Origin: Actinomycetes bacterium
GTDB taxonomy: Bacteria; Actinomycetota; Acidimicrobiia; Acidimicrobiales; RAAP-2
Assembly: GCA_021777285.1 (NCBI GenBank)
Contig: JAJYDR010000017.1
Coordinates: 1 to 25,300, forward strand
Direction of reading: 5' to 3'
Length of the DNA: 25,300 nucleotides
The notes beneath the pieces are model-generated. The model saw only the letters and a program-made list of their open reading frames with translations. It did not search any database and was not told the origin of the DNA. Positions 1-10,517 of this stretch are shown here, one piece after another. The position numbers and the translations under genes are program-made. Within the stretch, counting starts at the first letter, position 1, and each line of letters starts with the position of its first letter.

Positions 1-33
1 ACGGTCGCCCTTCTTATATTTCCGGACAGTCAT
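1..33 (-). CDS. 5' end of a gene, probably CarD-family transcription regulator (cut by window edge)
   Basis: Only the first 11 codons are present, reading MTVRKYKKGDR from an ATG at 33. An AGGAG ribosome-binding site lies about 10 bases upstream of it. The N-terminus resembles CarD proteins, which begin with a short stretch ending in (Y/F)KxGD just before a VVYPHHG motif; that motif would lie outside the window. CarD binds RNA polymerase and stabilises the open promoter complex. A CarD gene near radA and clpC fits actinobacterial gene order. The gene starts 70 bp after the radA stop on the same strand. With so few residues the identity is a guess; the start itself is well supported. Confidence 0.4.
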   Translation of the reverse strand, partial: MTVRKYKKGDR

Positions 34-103
34 TGCGCAGTAGCTCCTAGCCGACCGACGCCGCGGGGCGTTCGTGGGGACTATCCATTCTACCAAACTT
101 CAC

Positions 104-1438
104 TCAAACCGTGACGGGTTGCACGGCTTCGATCACGTCGACGAGCCGGCGACACTCGATCAGGTCCAGTCCCGCCGCTGGCTCCAGGGCCGATCCGGCC
201 GGGACGACCACCCGCTCGGCGCCGCGACGACGGACCTCAGTGAGCCGACGGCTGAGCCCGCTCACCGGGCGCAGTTCACCGGCGAGACCGACCTCGCCCA
301 CCACGGCCAGGTTCGCCGGGACAACGAAACCGACCGCCGCGGAGGCGATGGCGAGTGCCAGGGCGGCGTCGACGCCGGGCTCGACCGCGGGCAGACCCCC
401 CGCCGTGGTCGCAAAGACGTCCGATCCGCCAAGTTCGACGCCGCACCGCGCCTCCAGTACGGCGAGCAGCAGGGCCAGCCGTTGGGATGAGACCTGGTGA
501 GCGACCCGGCGAGGCGATCCCGTGCTCGAGGCGACGAGGGCCTGGATCTCGACCGAGAGCGACCGACTGCCGTCGTTGGTGACGCTCCAGACGACGCCGG
601 GCACGTCGAGCCCCGGACCCGGCGGGTTGAGCGAACCGTCGGGCAGCTCGCGCAGACCATCGGCGACCATCTCGAAGAGGCCGACCTCGCCCGTCGGACC
701 GAAGCGGTGCTTCAGGGCCCGCACGACGCGAAGTGAGCCGTGTCGATCACCCTCGATTCGCAGCACCGTGTCCACCACGTGCTCCAGCGCCCGAGGTCCA
801 GCCAACTCGCCGTCCTTGGTGACGTGTCCGATGAGCACGAGCGCAGTGTCGGTGGCCTTGGCCACCGCACAGAGCCGCTCGGCGGCGGCACGGACCTGAT
901 TCACCGAGCCCGACGAGCCACTGATCGCCTCGTCTCGCAACGCCGACACCGAATCCACGACCACGAGGGTCGGCCGGTAGCGTTCGATGACCTGTTCGGC
1001 GGTGGTGACGTCGTTCGTCGCCACGACTGCGAGGTCCGCCGGCACTGGTCCCAGTCGTCGTGCCCGTCGTGCTACCTGGGCCGCTGACTCCTCGGCCGCT
1101 ACGAGCACCACGACTGAACCGGCCATCGCGATCGATCGCATGGCCTGGAGGGCGAGCGTGGACTTGCCGACCCCGGGCTCGCCGAACAGCAAGGTCGTCG
1201 AACCGGCGACGAACCCCCCGCCGAGTACCCGGTCGAGCTCCCCCACACCGGTGGGCATGGTCAGTCCGTCGTCGATCCGCGCCGCCCGGATCGGGGTCGG
1301 CGCCGGCACCGCACTGCGCCCGCCGGGCGCGTCGCGTTCGGCCACGGCATTCCAGGCGCCGCAGGACCCGCAGCGTCCGACCCAGCGGGCGCTCAGCGCC
1401 CCGCAACTTTCACACACGAACTCGGATCGGGTCTTCAC
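104..1438 (-). CDS. radA: DNA repair protein RadA
   Basis: RadA is a RecA-related ATPase that drives branch migration of recombination intermediates in the cytoplasm. The 444-residue product has the family layout. An N-terminal C4 zinc finger uses C9, C12, C23 and C26. The ATPase core carries a Walker A motif, GEPGVGKST, at about 86-94. The RadA signature is at 243-247, and a Lon-protease-like C-terminal domain follows (AGGLPAVEPGVDAALALAIASA region). The signature reads KHRFG rather than the usual KNRFG, an Asn-to-His change in a loop important for RadA function. The start is GTG (1436-1438), chosen because the zinc finger follows directly. It lies 24 bp downstream of clpC on the same strand, so the two are probably co-transcribed. 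Confidence 0.95.
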   Translation of the reverse strand: MKTRSEFVCESCGALSARWVGRCGSCGAWNAVAERDAPGGRSAVPAPTPIRAARIDDGLTMPTGVGELDRVLGGGFVAGSTTLLFGEPGVGKSTLALQAMRSIAMAGSVVVLVAAEESAAQVARRARRLGPVPADLAVVATNDVTTAEQVIERYRPTLVVVDSVSALRDEAISGSSGSVNQVRAAAERLCAVAKATDTALVLIGHVTKDGELAGPRALEHVVDTVLRIEGDRHGSLRVVRALKHRFGPTGEVGLFEMVADGLRELPDGSLNPPGPGLDVPGVVWSVTNDGSRSLSVEIQALVASSTGSPRRVAHQVSSQRLALLLAVLEARCGVELGGSDVFATTAGGLPAVEPGVDAALALAIASAAVGFVVPANLAVVGEVGLAGELRPVSGLSRRLTEVRRRGAERVVVPAGSALEPAAGLDLIECRRLVDVIEAVQPVTV

Positions 1439-1462
1439 CCGACGAACGTTAGACGGCGACTG

Positions 1463-3973
<2,511 letters not shown>

Positions 3974-3979
3974 CGTTCA

Positions 3980-4008
3980 TCCTTTATGTGCTGATAGGTA
4001 GCAGTGTA
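3980..4008 (-). promoter_or_regulatory. Candidate clpC -10 element and ribosome-binding site
   Basis: On the minus strand a TACACT hexamer (plus-strand 4003-4008) could be a -10 element giving a leader of about 20 bases. AAAGGA (plus-strand 3980-3985) is a good Shine-Dalgarno sequence six bases before the TTG start. I see no good -35 at 16-18 bases. The ribosome site is firm; the -10 is tentative. Confidence 0.4.
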
Positions 4009-4023
4009 CCGGTGACAAGGCCG

Positions 4024-4039
4024 CGGGCGACCTCGCCCG
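4024..4039. repeat. 7-bp inverted repeat in the clpC / polyprenyl synthase divergent region
   Basis: CGGGCGA and TCGCCCG are separated by CC, lying 51-66 bp upstream of clpC and 36 bp upstream of the divergent gene. It could be an operator for either gene. It does not match the ClgR pattern I know, and such GC palindromes can arise by chance at this base composition. Confidence 0.35.
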
Positions 4040-4062
4040 GCGGCGCCCCGTCATGGCTCATC

Positions 4063-4068
4063 TATTGT
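4063..4068 (+). promoter_or_regulatory. Candidate -10 of a leaderless promoter for the polyprenyl synthase gene
   Basis: TATTGT fits the actinobacterial TANNNT -10 pattern and ends six bases before the GTG start at 4075, the spacing expected if transcription begins at the start codon. There is little Shine-Dalgarno signal before this GTG, which agrees with a leaderless mRNA. Confidence 0.4.
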
Positions 4069-4074
4069 GGGAAC

Positions 4075-5052
4075 GTGAATCCGCACGAGCGACTCCAATT
4101 GCCCCTGGTGGAGCGCGACCTCGAGCGTCTCGAAGCCCTGCTCGCCGAGTCGGTAGTGGTCGGTGACTCCTACCTCGATGCCGTCACGACGCACCTGATC
4201 TACGCCGGTGGCAAGCGGCTGCGCCCGATGCTCGCGATCGCCGCGGCCACCTTCGGCGAGCGCGAGGCCTCCGAGGAGGACCTGCTTGGCGGAATCTCGC
4301 TCGAGCTCATGCACCTCGCGTCGCTCTACCACGACGACGTCATGGACGAGGCTGACGTGCGACGCAACGTCGACAGCGTCAACGCCCGATACGGCAACCT
4401 CGTCGCCATCGTCGCGGGTGACTACCTGATGGCCCGATCGGCCGGCATCGCCGCCGATCTCGGTACCGACGTGGCCGGGCTGATGGCGCGCACCCTCGCG
4501 TGGCTCACCCGCGGTCAGGTCTCCGAGGTGCGAACGGCCTTCTCGGTCGAGCGCACCGAAGCCGACTACTTCGAGGCGATTGAGGGCAAGACCGGCTCAC
4601 TCATGGCCGCCAGCTGCCGCGTCGGTGCGATCACCGCCGACCACGATCCGGCCCACACCGAGGCACTCAGCGAATTCGGCCGCTGCTTCGGGATGGTCTA
4701 CCAGTTGCGCGACGACATCTTGGACGTCATCGCGGTGGACAACGAGCTGGGCAAGCCAGCCGGCCAGGACCTCGCCGAGGGCATCTACAACCTGCCGACG
4801 CTCTACGCGCTGCGCGACCCCTCGGTGGGTGACGAACTGCGTTCGATCCTCGGCGCCGTCTTGAACGACGCCGACCGTGAACGCGCTCGCAAGCTCGTGG
4901 TCGCGACCGACGGCGTCGAGCGAACGGTCGCCGCGGCCCAGCGCTTCCTCGCGCTGGCTCAGGAGTCGCTCGCCACCCTGCCCAGCGACGGCCTGCGGCG
5001 AGGCTTCGGTTCGCTCATCGAGTCACTCCTCGAGGACCTGCCCGCCCACTGA
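4075..5052 (+). CDS. Long-chain polyprenyl diphosphate synthase
   Basis: This trans-isoprenyl synthase extends an allylic diphosphate with isopentenyl diphosphate, probably to make the side chain of menaquinone or a similar lipid. The 325-residue protein carries GGKRLRP at about 45-51 and the first Asp-rich motif DDVMD at 87-91, inside YHDDVMDEADVRR. It also has a GKTGSL motif near 171 and the second Asp-rich motif DDILD at 213-217. The open frame extends upstream to 3988, but those 29 residues do not look like the family. The GTG at 4075 puts the usual short helical N-terminus (NPHERLQLPLVERDLERLEALL) at the start. Chain length cannot be read from the sequence. It stands alone, divergent from clpC and convergent with the reductase gene, 31 bp apart. 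Confidence 0.9.
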   Translation: MNPHERLQLPLVERDLERLEALLAESVVVGDSYLDAVTTHLIYAGGKRLRPMLAIAAATFGEREASEEDLLGGISLELMHLASLYHDDVMDEADVRRNVDSVNARYGNLVAIVAGDYLMARSAGIAADLGTDVAGLMARTLAWLTRGQVSEVRTAFSVERTEADYFEAIEGKTGSLMAASCRVGAITADHDPAHTEALSEFGRCFGMVYQLRDDILDVIAVDNELGKPAGQDLAEGIYNLPTLYALRDPSVGDELRSILGAVLNDADRERARKLVVATDGVERTVAAAQRFLALAQESLATLPSDGLRRGFGSLIESLLEDLPAH

Positions 5053-5083
5053 CGTACCGGTCGCGCGGGTCACGTACGCGCGT

Positions 5084-5941
5084 CTAATCCGTGATCGCGG
5101 CTGGCGCACGATCCGCGCGTACCGGCAATTCCGGCGCTCGACGCAACGTGAAACCCCTGCGCCGGGCGCGCTCGCGTCGCGGTGCCGGTGGCGTCGAGGC
5201 GAACATCGGGCTCATCAGGTCTTGCATTGTATAGAGGCCCGGCAGCTTGCCCGCGAGACCCACCGCGGCAAAGCGTGCGCCGTCACCGAAGGCCTCGCGC
5301 GAGATCGACTCGTGGCGCAGTCGCACCACCTGATAGGGGAAACCGAACAGGATCTCGTGCACGCCGATGATGCCGCCGGCTCGCACGGACTTGATGTCGG
5401 ACTCACAGACGTCGAGCGCCTCGCCGATCAACTTGGCCGTTCCCGAGACGCCGTTCTTGAGTTTGAAGTGCTCCTCGAGTATCTCGACATCGGCGTGCGG
5501 CGCGATACGGCGCAGTGACTGGGCCGCGAGGATGAGGAAGTTGACCCCGACGGTGATGTTAGGTGACCAGAGCACCGCGGTGCTCTGGCTCAGACGGTGG
5601 AGCTTCTGTTGCTGGGCATCGGAGTAGTGCGAGATCGCCGTCACCACGTTCACTCGGCGCGCGGCCGCCGCGCCCATGTAGTAGTCGAGCCCCTCCTCGG
5701 AGGAGAAGTCGATGATCACGTCGACGGGGTGATCATTGAGCAACTGCTGGGCGTCGATCTCGCCCGCGGTGATAATTAGTGCAGGATCTTCGCACGGTAT
5801 ATCGAGAAATTCGGCGGCAGACTGGTGCGCCCTTGCATCGCTTTTCCGCACGACCCACACCAATTGCATTTTGGGGTCTCGAAGTATCACGGAGGCTACC
5901 GGAACGCCGGTCTTGCCAAATCCAATCAAACCGACTCGCAT
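5084..5941 (-). CDS. DapB-like dihydrodipicolinate reductase family protein
   Basis: DapB reduces hydroxy-tetrahydrodipicolinate with NAD(P)H in lysine/diaminopimelate synthesis. The 285-residue product begins with a nucleotide-binding VGLIGFGKTG. It has SPNITVGVNFL at about 126-136 (DapB: NFSxGVN). EILEEHFKLK then leads to SGTA at 166-169, and AGGIIGVHEILFG follows. H158 and K162 align with the catalytic His and Lys of E. coli DapB, although the usual DAPSGT motif reads NGVSGT. The C-terminal ~35 residues are an Arg-rich extension. The start is the ATG at 5941: an AGGAG lies seven bases before it, whereas the upstream GTG at 5947 is too close to that site. No dapA is nearby. A related oxidoreductase with another substrate remains possible. 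Confidence 0.7.
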   Translation of the reverse strand: MRVGLIGFGKTGVPVASVILRDPKMQLVWVVRKSDARAHQSAAEFLDIPCEDPALIITAGEIDAQQLLNDHPVDVIIDFSSEEGLDYYMGAAAARRVNVVTAISHYSDAQQQKLHRLSQSTAVLWSPNITVGVNFLILAAQSLRRIAPHADVEILEEHFKLKNGVSGTAKLIGEALDVCESDIKSVRAGGIIGVHEILFGFPYQVVRLRHESISREAFGDGARFAAVGLAGKLPGLYTMQDLMSPMFASTPPAPRRERARRRGFTLRRAPELPVRADRAPAAITD

Positions 5942-6215
5942 AATCACACTCCTTGCGTAGGTGAAGCAGGGCGAGCGGCCCCAGAAGGACGCTAGTTGAT
6001 GCGCGTAAAGTGACCCTGGGAGAACGGTGTGAGTTCCGTGAGAACTCCCTGTGAGTGAGTCGACTAATTCCTCCGAATCGCGTTCGCTATACCGGGAATT
6101 TTGCGGCCTTTACTCAAGTCCCCAGTCCATCAGGACCGATGCCATCCATCGCCCGGCAAGGACCGCGCACCTGCGTGCTCACAAGTTCACATGTCCCGAA
6201 CGGTTTGGGTGCCGG
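5942..6215. other. Intergenic region between the DapB-like gene and lysS
   Basis: This holds no convincing gene and is less GC-rich than the flanking genes. It contains the AGGAG of the downstream gene and a 6-bp inverted repeat GAGTTC-CGTGA-GAACTC at 6031-6047, about 90 bp before the reductase start; this could be an operator. I see no lysS terminator with a T-tract. Confidence 0.4.
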
Positions 6216-7619
6216 TCAACCCCGCAGGGGCTTCAGCGTGGGGAACGCGATGACCTCGCGGATGTTCGACTCGTCGGTCATCAACATGACGAGCCGGTCG
6301 ATACCGACACCGAGACCGGCCGTCGGCGGCAGCCCCCACTCCAGGGCCCGCACGTAGTCCTCGTCGATGCGCATCGCCTCGTCGTCGCCGGCCGCGGCGA
6401 GCCGGGCCTGCTCCTCAAAGCGGCTGCGTTGGTCGACGGGGTCGTTGAGTTCGCTGAAGCCGTTGGAGAGCTCGCGCCCCACGGCGTAGGACTCGAAGCG
6501 CTCCGTGAGATCGGAGTCGCGGCGGTGGCGCCGCGCGAGCGGCGAGACCTCGACGGGGTGCTCGGTGACAAAGACCGGCTCCCATAACGACGACTCGGCC
6601 GACACCTCGAAGAGTTCGGCGAGACAGCGCCCCGCGCCCCACGAATCGTGCACCTCGACGTCGCGCTCGACGAGCAGGTCAGCCAAGCGCGACCGCGGTG
6701 TGTGGACCGAGACCTCCTCGCCGACGGCCTCACTGGCGAGTTCGGCCATCGGACGTCGCGGCCACGGGGTCGAAAAGGAGAGCGGACGACCCTGGTAGGT
6801 CGTCTCGGTCGAGCCGAGCACGTCGACGGCCACGCCCGCGATGAGCTCCTCGGTGAAGGTCATCATGTCCTCGAAGTCCCAGTACGCGGCGTAGAGCTCG
6901 AGCATCGTGAACTCGGGGTTGTGCCGGGGGCTCACGCCCTCGTTGCGAAAGACCCGACCGAGCTCGAAGACGCGCTCGAAGCCGCCCACCACGAGGCGCT
7001 TGAGCCACAGTTCGGGCGCGATGCGCAGGTAGAACTCACTGTCGAGCGCGTTGTGGAACGTGGTGAAGGGCCGGGCCGAGGCGCCCGTCGCAATGGGGTT
7101 GAGGATCGGCGTCTCGACCTCCATGAAGTTCGCTGCCCAGCAGCGCTCGCGCACCGCGCGCACCACGTCGCTGCGTCGCGCGAGGGTCGTTCGGGACTTC
7201 TCGTTCGCCCACAGGTCGGCCTCACGGTGGCGGTAGCGCAGATCGAAGTCAGCGATCCCGGCCCACTTGTCACCGAAGTTGTGCTGGGCGACCGCGAGGG
7301 TCTTCCACGAGGCGACCTTCACTGACAGCTCACCGCGCTTGGTGCGCACGATCTCACCAGCGACCCCGACCCAGTCGCCGAGGTGAAGTTTCACGAACTC
7401 GTCGAAGCCTTCGGTCAGCGCGGCGAGCGCGAAGAGCTGGATCTCGCCGGTGGAGTCGCGCATCGTCGCAAAGGCCAACTTGCCCTGCGTACGCAGCAGC
7501 ATGACGCGCCCGGCCACGTTGACCGTCACGCCGGACTCCTCACCGTCGATGAGATGGTCCCACGTCTGTTGCAAGTCGCCCGCGTAGGCGTTGTGGGCGA
7601 ATGAATACGGTGTGGTCAC
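6216..7619 (-). CDS. lysS: Lysyl-tRNA synthetase, class II
   Basis: This enzyme charges tRNA-Lys in the cytoplasm. The 467-residue product has an N-terminal OB-fold anticodon-binding domain (about residues 30-115) and then a class II catalytic core. Motif 2 is recognisable as FRNEGVSPRHNPEFTMLE, and motif 3 as GLGVGIDRLVMLMT near the C-terminus. It is somewhat shorter than E. coli LysS (about 505 residues), but all motifs are present. The start is GTG at 7617-7619, overlapping the coaX stop as GTGA, so translation is probably coupled. It is the last gene of the long minus-strand cluster, as in Mycobacterium, where lysS also follows coaX. Confidence 0.95.
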   Translation of the reverse strand: MTTPYSFAHNAYAGDLQQTWDHLIDGEESGVTVNVAGRVMLLRTQGKLAFATMRDSTGEIQLFALAALTEGFDEFVKLHLGDWVGVAGEIVRTKRGELSVKVASWKTLAVAQHNFGDKWAGIADFDLRYRHREADLWANEKSRTTLARRSDVVRAVRERCWAANFMEVETPILNPIATGASARPFTTFHNALDSEFYLRIAPELWLKRLVVGGFERVFELGRVFRNEGVSPRHNPEFTMLELYAAYWDFEDMMTFTEELIAGVAVDVLGSTETTYQGRPLSFSTPWPRRPMAELASEAVGEEVSVHTPRSRLADLLVERDVEVHDSWGAGRCLAELFEVSAESSLWEPVFVTEHPVEVSPLARRHRRDSDLTERFESYAVGRELSNGFSELNDPVDQRSRFEEQARLAAAGDDEAMRIDEDYVRALEWGLPPTAGLGVGIDRLVMLMTDESNIREVIAFPTLKPLRG

Positions 7620-8449
7620 GACTGGTCTCCCGAATGATTCCGTTCATGTACGATACGCAATCCGTGCAGGGTCAACCACGGCTCGACGTACTGGACCAGC
7701 TTCGTGTGTGGTGCGATCAATCCCGCGAGACCACCGGTCGCGATCACCGTGGCCTCACCGAGCTCCTCGAGGATGCGCTGGGTGACCCCGTCGACCTGGG
7801 CGGCGAACCCGTAGAGGACGCCCGACTGGATTGACTCCACCGTCGAGCGACCGATGACCGAGCGTGGCGCGATCAGCTCGACCGAACGCAGTGCGGACGC
7901 CTCGGTGTAGAGCGCTTCGAGGGAGATCGCGACACCTGGGGCGATGGCGCCACCGAGGTACTCGCCCTTGGCGCTGATCGCGTCGAAGGTGGTGGCCGTG
8001 CCCATGTCGACGACCACCGCGGCGCCCGGGTAGAGGTCGTAGGCCCCGACCGAGTTGGCGATCCGGTCGGCCCCGACCTCGCGGGGGTTCTCGTAGAGGA
8101 TCGCCATGCCGGACTTGGTTCCCGGACCGAGCACCGTGATCGGCAGTGACGCGAACCACCGGTTGGCCATCCTTCGCAATTGAGTCGAGACGGTTGGCAC
8201 CGAGGACGAGATCGCGATCGCGCTCACCGTCTCGCGCAGGTCCAGGCCCTCGAGGTCGAGCAACTGCGTGAGCACCATCGCGTGCTCGTCCGGGGTCCGC
8301 TCCTGAATCGTGGATAGGCGCCAGTGATACGCGAGACCCCGCTCGTCCGAGGCCCTCGCGAAGCCCATCGCGTCGCCGGCGTCGGGGCTCGGCTTGCCGA
8401 ACAGCCCGATGACGGTCTCGGTGTTGCCCACGTCCATGGCCAGAAGCAT
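7616..8449 (-). CDS. coaX: Type III pantothenate kinase
   Basis: CoaX phosphorylates pantothenate, the first step of coenzyme A synthesis from the vitamin. The 277-residue product starts with MLLAMDVGNTETVIGLF, the phosphate-binding motif of the ASKHA-fold type III enzymes. It continues with GADRIANSVGAYDLYPG and VVVDMGTATTFDAI, and then with GGAIAPGV. The length is typical. The ATG overlaps the panC stop by one base (TGATG) and the TGA overlaps lysS by four. In Mycobacterium panD lies between panC and coaX; here it does not. Confidence 0.95.
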   Translation of the reverse strand: MLLAMDVGNTETVIGLFGKPSPDAGDAMGFARASDERGLAYHWRLSTIQERTPDEHAMVLTQLLDLEGLDLRETVSAIAISSSVPTVSTQLRRMANRWFASLPITVLGPGTKSGMAILYENPREVGADRIANSVGAYDLYPGAAVVVDMGTATTFDAISAKGEYLGGAIAPGVAISLEALYTEASALRSVELIAPRSVIGRSTVESIQSGVLYGFAAQVDGVTQRILEELGEATVIATGGLAGLIAPHTKLVQYVEPWLTLHGLRIVHERNHSGDQS

Positions 8450-9303
8450 CAGTGCCCCCTTCGCAGCTCGACCGCCCGGTTGTCGATCAATCGCACGCCG
8501 TCGACCACGCCGGCGACCAACGCGCGGGCCCGTCCCGTGGCCCCGTCGTCGAGTGGCTGGAGGGTCGTCGGGTCCACGACCTCGGCGTACGCGACGACCA
8601 CGTCGGCGGCTTCCATCGTCGCGCGCATCACGGCGCGCATCGCGCTCGCGGGTCCGTCGAGCTCGCTCGCGAGCGTGAGCGCTCGATTGAGCGCCAGCGC
8701 GCGGGTGCGCGCCAGCTCATCGAGGCGCACGTTGCGACTCGACAGGGCGAGCCCGTCGTCGTCGCGCACGATCGGACAGCCGACCACCTCGACGTCGAGA
8801 CCCAGGTCGAGCACCATCCGGCGCACGACCGCGAGCTGTTGAAAGTCTTTCTCCCCGAAGTAGATCCGCGACGGCCCGGTCACGATCGCGAGCTTGGTCA
8901 CCACGCTCGCGACGCCGTCGAAGTGGCCCGGTCGTCCGGCGCCCTCGAGGACGTCACCAAGCCCCGCCACGGACACCGTGGTCGGCGTCGGGTCGGGGTA
9001 GGCCGGCCACATCTCGGCCATCGTGGGTTCGACGAGCGCGTCGACGCCGATCAACTCAGCGAGATCGCGATCGGCTTCGGGCGTTCGCGGGTAGGCGCGC
9101 AAGTCGTTGGGGTCGTTGAACTGACGCGGGTTGACGAAGATGGTCATGATGACGTAGTCGCCATTCGCACGTGCGGCCTCGACCAGCGACTGGTGGCCGC
9201 GGTGCAGCGCACCCATGGTCGGGACCAGACCGACCCGGCGGCCGGCGTCGCGCTGGTCCTGGGCGAGTCGTCGCCACTGCTCGATGTCGACGACCCGACG
9301 CAT
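8449..9303 (-). CDS. panC: Pantoate--beta-alanine ligase (pantothenate synthetase)
   Basis: PanC joins pantoate and beta-alanine using ATP to make pantothenate. The 284-residue product has every family hallmark. PTMGALHRGH near residue 29 contains the HxGH nucleotidyltransferase motif. FVNPRQF, GEKDFQQL and LSSRN follow in the usual order. It starts at ATG 9301-9303, overlapping the DUF2520 stop by one base (TGATG), and its own stop overlaps coaX the same way. No panB or panD is present in the window, so pantoate and beta-alanine must be made by genes elsewhere. Confidence 0.96.
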   Translation of the reverse strand: MRRVVDIEQWRRLAQDQRDAGRRVGLVPTMGALHRGHQSLVEAARANGDYVIMTIFVNPRQFNDPNDLRAYPRTPEADRDLAELIGVDALVEPTMAEMWPAYPDPTPTTVSVAGLGDVLEGAGRPGHFDGVASVVTKLAIVTGPSRIYFGEKDFQQLAVVRRMVLDLGLDVEVVGCPIVRDDDGLALSSRNVRLDELARTRALALNRALTLASELDGPASAMRAVMRATMEAADVVVAYAEVVDPTTLQPLDDGATGRARALVAGVVDGVRLIDNRAVELRRGH

Positions 9304-10016
9304 CAGGCGAGTGAACGCGATCGACGCTCCGTCACGTCAAAAGCCACCTGAGCGAGCGCTACATAAGTTGAGCGCTCGCTCGCGGGGATGGCACCGAGGT
9401 GAGCGTCGATCGTCGCGAGGTCGCCGCGCGAGGCCGGTCCGGTGAGGGCCCGCTCCACGCCGCGCTCGGTCACGTCCTCGAGCGCCATGCGCGCGAGCGG
9501 CAAGAAGTCCTCGAGACTCAGCCCCGCGTGCTCGGCGAGGCGCTCGACGTGCGCGAGCAGTGCCACGAGGTGGTTCGCCGCCACTGTCGCCGTCGCGTGG
9601 TAGGCGGTGCGCTGCTCGTCGCTCAGGTTGAGCGCACGGCCACGCAGCGAGGTGACCAGCTCGCGCACCAGCGGATCGCCCGCCACCGCGAATGTGGCGC
9701 CCACGAGCCGTTGGGCTCCCACATCGTCACTCGGCATGGTGATGAGCGGGTGGATCGACGCGACCTTCGGGTGCGGCGCGAGAACCGCGAGCGAGCGCGA
9801 ACCCGCCACGTGCGCGACAACGCGCGTGGGCTCGACCGGGAGTCGCGCGGCAGTGGTGGCGATAGCGTCGTCGGGGACCGCGAGCAAGACGAGGTCGACC
9901 GAGCCAATGCGCTCGAGTTCGTCGTGGTGCACCAGCTCGACGCGGTGCCCGCAGCGCGCCAGCGCCGAGGAGAAGGACGTGCCGGCTCGCCCGGCCCCAA
10001 CGATGGCGATTCTCAT
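9303..10016 (-). CDS. Rossmann-fold DUF2520 protein, possible ketopantoate-reductase-like oxidoreductase
   Basis: The 237-residue protein begins MRIAIVGAGRAGTSFSSAL, a dinucleotide-binding GxGxxG fingerprint, and has a second, mostly helical C-terminal domain (from about 120, DEQRTAYHATATVAANHL). This pairing is the Rossmann-like plus DUF2520 family, which commonly sits next to panC; Mycobacterium Rv3603c is at the same place. Its biochemical role is not established. Coupling to panC (TGATG) and the fold, which resembles ketopantoate reductases, suggest it could reduce ketopantoate, but this is inference. The frame stays open to 10148. I chose the ATG at 10016 because GGAG lies six bases upstream and the nucleotide-binding motif starts there. 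Confidence 0.8.
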   Translation of the reverse strand: MRIAIVGAGRAGTSFSSALARCGHRVELVHHDELERIGSVDLVLLAVPDDAIATTAARLPVEPTRVVAHVAGSRSLAVLAPHPKVASIHPLITMPSDDVGAQRLVGATFAVAGDPLVRELVTSLRGRALNLSDEQRTAYHATATVAANHLVALLAHVERLAEHAGLSLEDFLPLARMALEDVTERGVERALTGPASRGDLATIDAHLGAIPASERSTYVALAQVAFDVTERRSRSLA

Positions 10017-10051
10017 CTCTGCTCCGTTCCGGCCCCGAGGGTGCCGTTCGG

Positions 10052-10516
10052 TTACTGCAATAACTCGAGTGTATCGAGTGCGACGACCCGTCCCGTCGCG
10101 CGCTCGACGTCGAACTGGCTGATGAGCTCGGGCGCCAGCTCGCGCCACGGCACGACGACGAAGGCCCGCTCCATCGCTCGTGGATGGGGCACCGTGAGTC
10201 GGGGGTCGTCACTCGTGAAACCCTCGACCCAGAGCACGTCCACATCGAGCGTGCGCGGGCCCCAACGGACGTCGCGAGTGCGGTCGCGCTGGGCCTCGGC
10301 GCGCTGGGCTCGCTCGAGTAGGGCCCACGGGCTCGCCTCAGTGACGAGCTCCATCACGAGGTTCCAATAGTCGTCTTGGGCCACTCCGCCGACGGGCTCG
10401 GTCTCGTAGACCCGCGAGAGGCGGTAGGGGTCGGTCCCCGCGACGATCGCCACGCCCGCTCGCAGGTGCTCGGCCCGATTGCCCACGTTCGAGCCGAATG
10501 ACAGGAAAGCCCGCAC
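10052..10516 (-). CDS. folK: 2-amino-4-hydroxy-6-hydroxymethyldihydropteridine diphosphokinase (HPPK)
   Basis: FolK transfers pyrophosphate from ATP to the hydroxymethyl pterin in folate synthesis. The 154-residue product has LSFGSNVGNRAEHL at the N-terminus. SRVYETEPVGG follows near 35-45, then the signature WGPRTLDVDVL, then VPHPRAMERAFVVVPWREL. All are typical of HPPK. The start is a GTG at 10514-10516, one base after the folB stop. It is separated from the next gene by 35 bp, the largest gap in the cluster. Confidence 0.95.
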   Translation of the reverse strand: MRAFLSFGSNVGNRAEHLRAGVAIVAGTDPYRLSRVYETEPVGGVAQDDYWNLVMELVTEASPWALLERAQRAEAQRDRTRDVRWGPRTLDVDVLWVEGFTSDDPRLTVPHPRAMERAFVVVPWRELAPELISQFDVERATGRVVALDTLELLQ

Positions 10517-10517
10517 G

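Noticed and set aside
4024..4039. ClgR operator before clpC
   Set aside because: The inverted repeat has GCGA...TCGC order rather than the CGC...GCG spacing I know for ClgR, so it is listed only as an inverted repeat.
8452..9351. A long plus-strand open frame opposite panC
   Set aside because: Antisense to a complete panC; its residues are the low-complexity R/H/D/G mix typical of shadow frames.
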